A stretch of 6,891 bases of DNA from Planctomycetota bacterium. Its GTDB lineage: Bacteria; Planctomycetota; UBA1135; UBA2386. The stretch is taken from positions 1-6,891 of the forward strand of contig JAGQRA010000751.1 of assembly GCA_020425885.1 (NCBI GenBank), given 5' to 3'. The notes beneath the pieces were generated by a model. It made no database searches. It was not told the DNA's origin and worked only from the letters and a program-made list of their open reading frames with translations. Position 1 is the first letter of the stretch; each line of letters begins with the position of its first letter. The position numbers and the translations under genes were made by a program. Positions 6,482-6,891 of this stretch are shown here, in pieces.

Positions 6482-6509
6482 TTGATGTTCGTAGTTTGTT
6501 AGGTATACC
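6482..6509 (+). promoter_or_regulatory. Possible sigma70-type promoter for the DnaE-like gene
   Basis: TTGATG (6482-6487) and TATACC (6504-6509) are separated by 16 bp in the only AT-rich patch of the window, between divergent genes and facing the polymerase gene. Each hexamer matches consensus at four of six positions. A start 6-8 nt downstream would fall at or beside the TTG codon at 6516, implying a leaderless or nearly leaderless mRNA. Within it, GTTC (6487-6490), 7 bp, then GTTA (6498-6501) is one mismatch from the GTTC-N7-GTTC LexA box of alphaproteobacteria. Confidence 0.3.
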
Positions 6510-6515
6510 GCGGGC

Positions 6516-6891
6516 TTGGTCCTGCTGTTCGCCCGCACCTGCTACACCCTGCTGACGGCGCCCGCCTCGCCGCGGGCGCTGTGCGAGGAGGCCGTCCGCC
6601 GTGGCCTCGACCACCTCGTCCTCACCGACGGCAACGGGCTCTACGGGCTCTACCCGTTCGCGCGCGAGGCGGCGCGGGTCGGGCTGCAGGCGCTGTTCGG
6701 CTGCGAGCTCGTGCACGACGGGCGGCGGCTCGTCGTCATTGCCCGCGATCGTGCCGGCTACGCCTCGCTCTGTGCGTTGGTCAGCGAGCGGCACGGCATC
6801 GGCCGGCCGGAAGGCTCGCGCTTCGACCTGCCGCGCGCCTGTGAACGGCACGCGCGCGGACTCTGGTTCGTCTGCGGCGATCCGCGGCTGC
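6516..6891 (+). CDS. DNA polymerase III alpha-type protein (DnaE/DnaE2-like), N-terminal PHP domain, 3' end outside window
   Basis: The first 125 residues match the PHP domain that opens bacterial C-family polymerases: RTCYTLLTAPASPRALCEEAV corresponds to the family's HSxYSLLDGxxxPEELVxxA, GLDHLVLTDGNGLYGLYPFAR to G...LALTDxxxLYG...F, VGLQALFGCEL to the G-x-E strand, and LVVIARDRAGYASLCALVS to LxLLAxxxxGYxNLxxLIS. RFDLPRACERHARGLWFVCG resembles the following DnaE2 segment. The start is TTG at 6516; the frame has a stop at 6492-6494 and only GTT and AGG codons between. The expected first metal-binding histidines read R-T-C and the TDH histidine is Gly, so this PHP domain is probably inactive, as in E. 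coli DnaE. It may be the replicative enzyme or, more likely given the degenerate PHP and LYG-type motif, the error-prone translesion form; this cannot be settled from the N-terminus. Confidence 0.8.
   Translation, partial: MVLLFARTCYTLLTAPASPRALCEEAVRRGLDHLVLTDGNGLYGLYPFAREAARVGLQALFGCELVHDGRRLVVIARDRAGYASLCALVSERHGIGRPEGSRFDLPRACERHARGLWFVCGDPRL

Noticed and set aside
5409..6485. Long plus-strand open frame opposite the DUF1579-MsrA fusion, and a 418-codon minus frame in another phase
   Set aside because: Both are low-complexity Arg/Gly/Ala-rich shadows; the MsrA signature is unambiguous in the chosen frame.
1..6891. CRISPR array, tRNA, rRNA, insertion sequence, phage or toxin-antitoxin modules
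   Set aside because: No regularly spaced repeats, cloverleaf-like stretch, transposase motif or terminal inverted repeats around a gene were found on either strand.

Overview
This is a GC-rich bacterial window with tightly packed genes and almost no intergenic space. Several genes use TTG starts, and no Shine-Dalgarno site stands out. Exported proteins with short Sec-type leaders ending near 'AAQ' or 'PQ', a copper type-2 (PHM-like) monooxygenase, two DUF1579 domains, an i-type-lysozyme-like protein and a DnaE-type polymerase with a degenerate PHP domain together suggest a Planctomycetota-like organism or another large-genome environmental lineage such as Myxococcota. That placement is an inference and is weak. 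No rRNA, tRNA, CRISPR array, insertion sequence or phage gene is visible.

Left block (1-3691). On the plus strand are the last 43 codons of an unrecognised gene, then a short glycosyltransferase family 9 (heptosyltransferase-like) gene. Facing them, 10 bp away, is a compact minus-strand cluster. Read in its own direction it runs from a 5'-truncated aldehyde-dehydrogenase-superfamily gene to an EamA/DMT transporter (2 bp gap, TTG start) to a small exported i-type-lysozyme/destabilase-like protein (4-bp ATGA overlap). The spacing implies co-transcription and translational coupling.

Junction (about 3686-3711). The minus-strand ALDH-like gene and the plus-strand monooxygenase gene meet head to head. 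Both lose recognisable homology at the same spot, and both lack N-terminal regions their families normally have. This looks like a rearrangement breakpoint or an assembly chimera, and the two sides of the window may not belong to the same locus.

Right block (3705-6891). The PHM-like monooxygenase keeps all six expected copper ligands but has no visible start of its own. It is followed by an exported DUF1579 protein. Tail to tail with that, 12 bp away, is an exported DUF1579-MsrA fusion on the minus strand. A 120-bp intergenic region then separates the fusion gene from the divergent start of a DnaE/DnaE2-like polymerase gene that runs off the window. This region holds a 14-bp perfect inverted repeat of REP type, a possible promoter and a weak LexA-like direct repeat. 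No single undescribed multi-gene system is evident. The most unusual items are the head-to-head truncated junction, the lysozyme-like protein, the DUF1579-MsrA fusion and the palindromic element.
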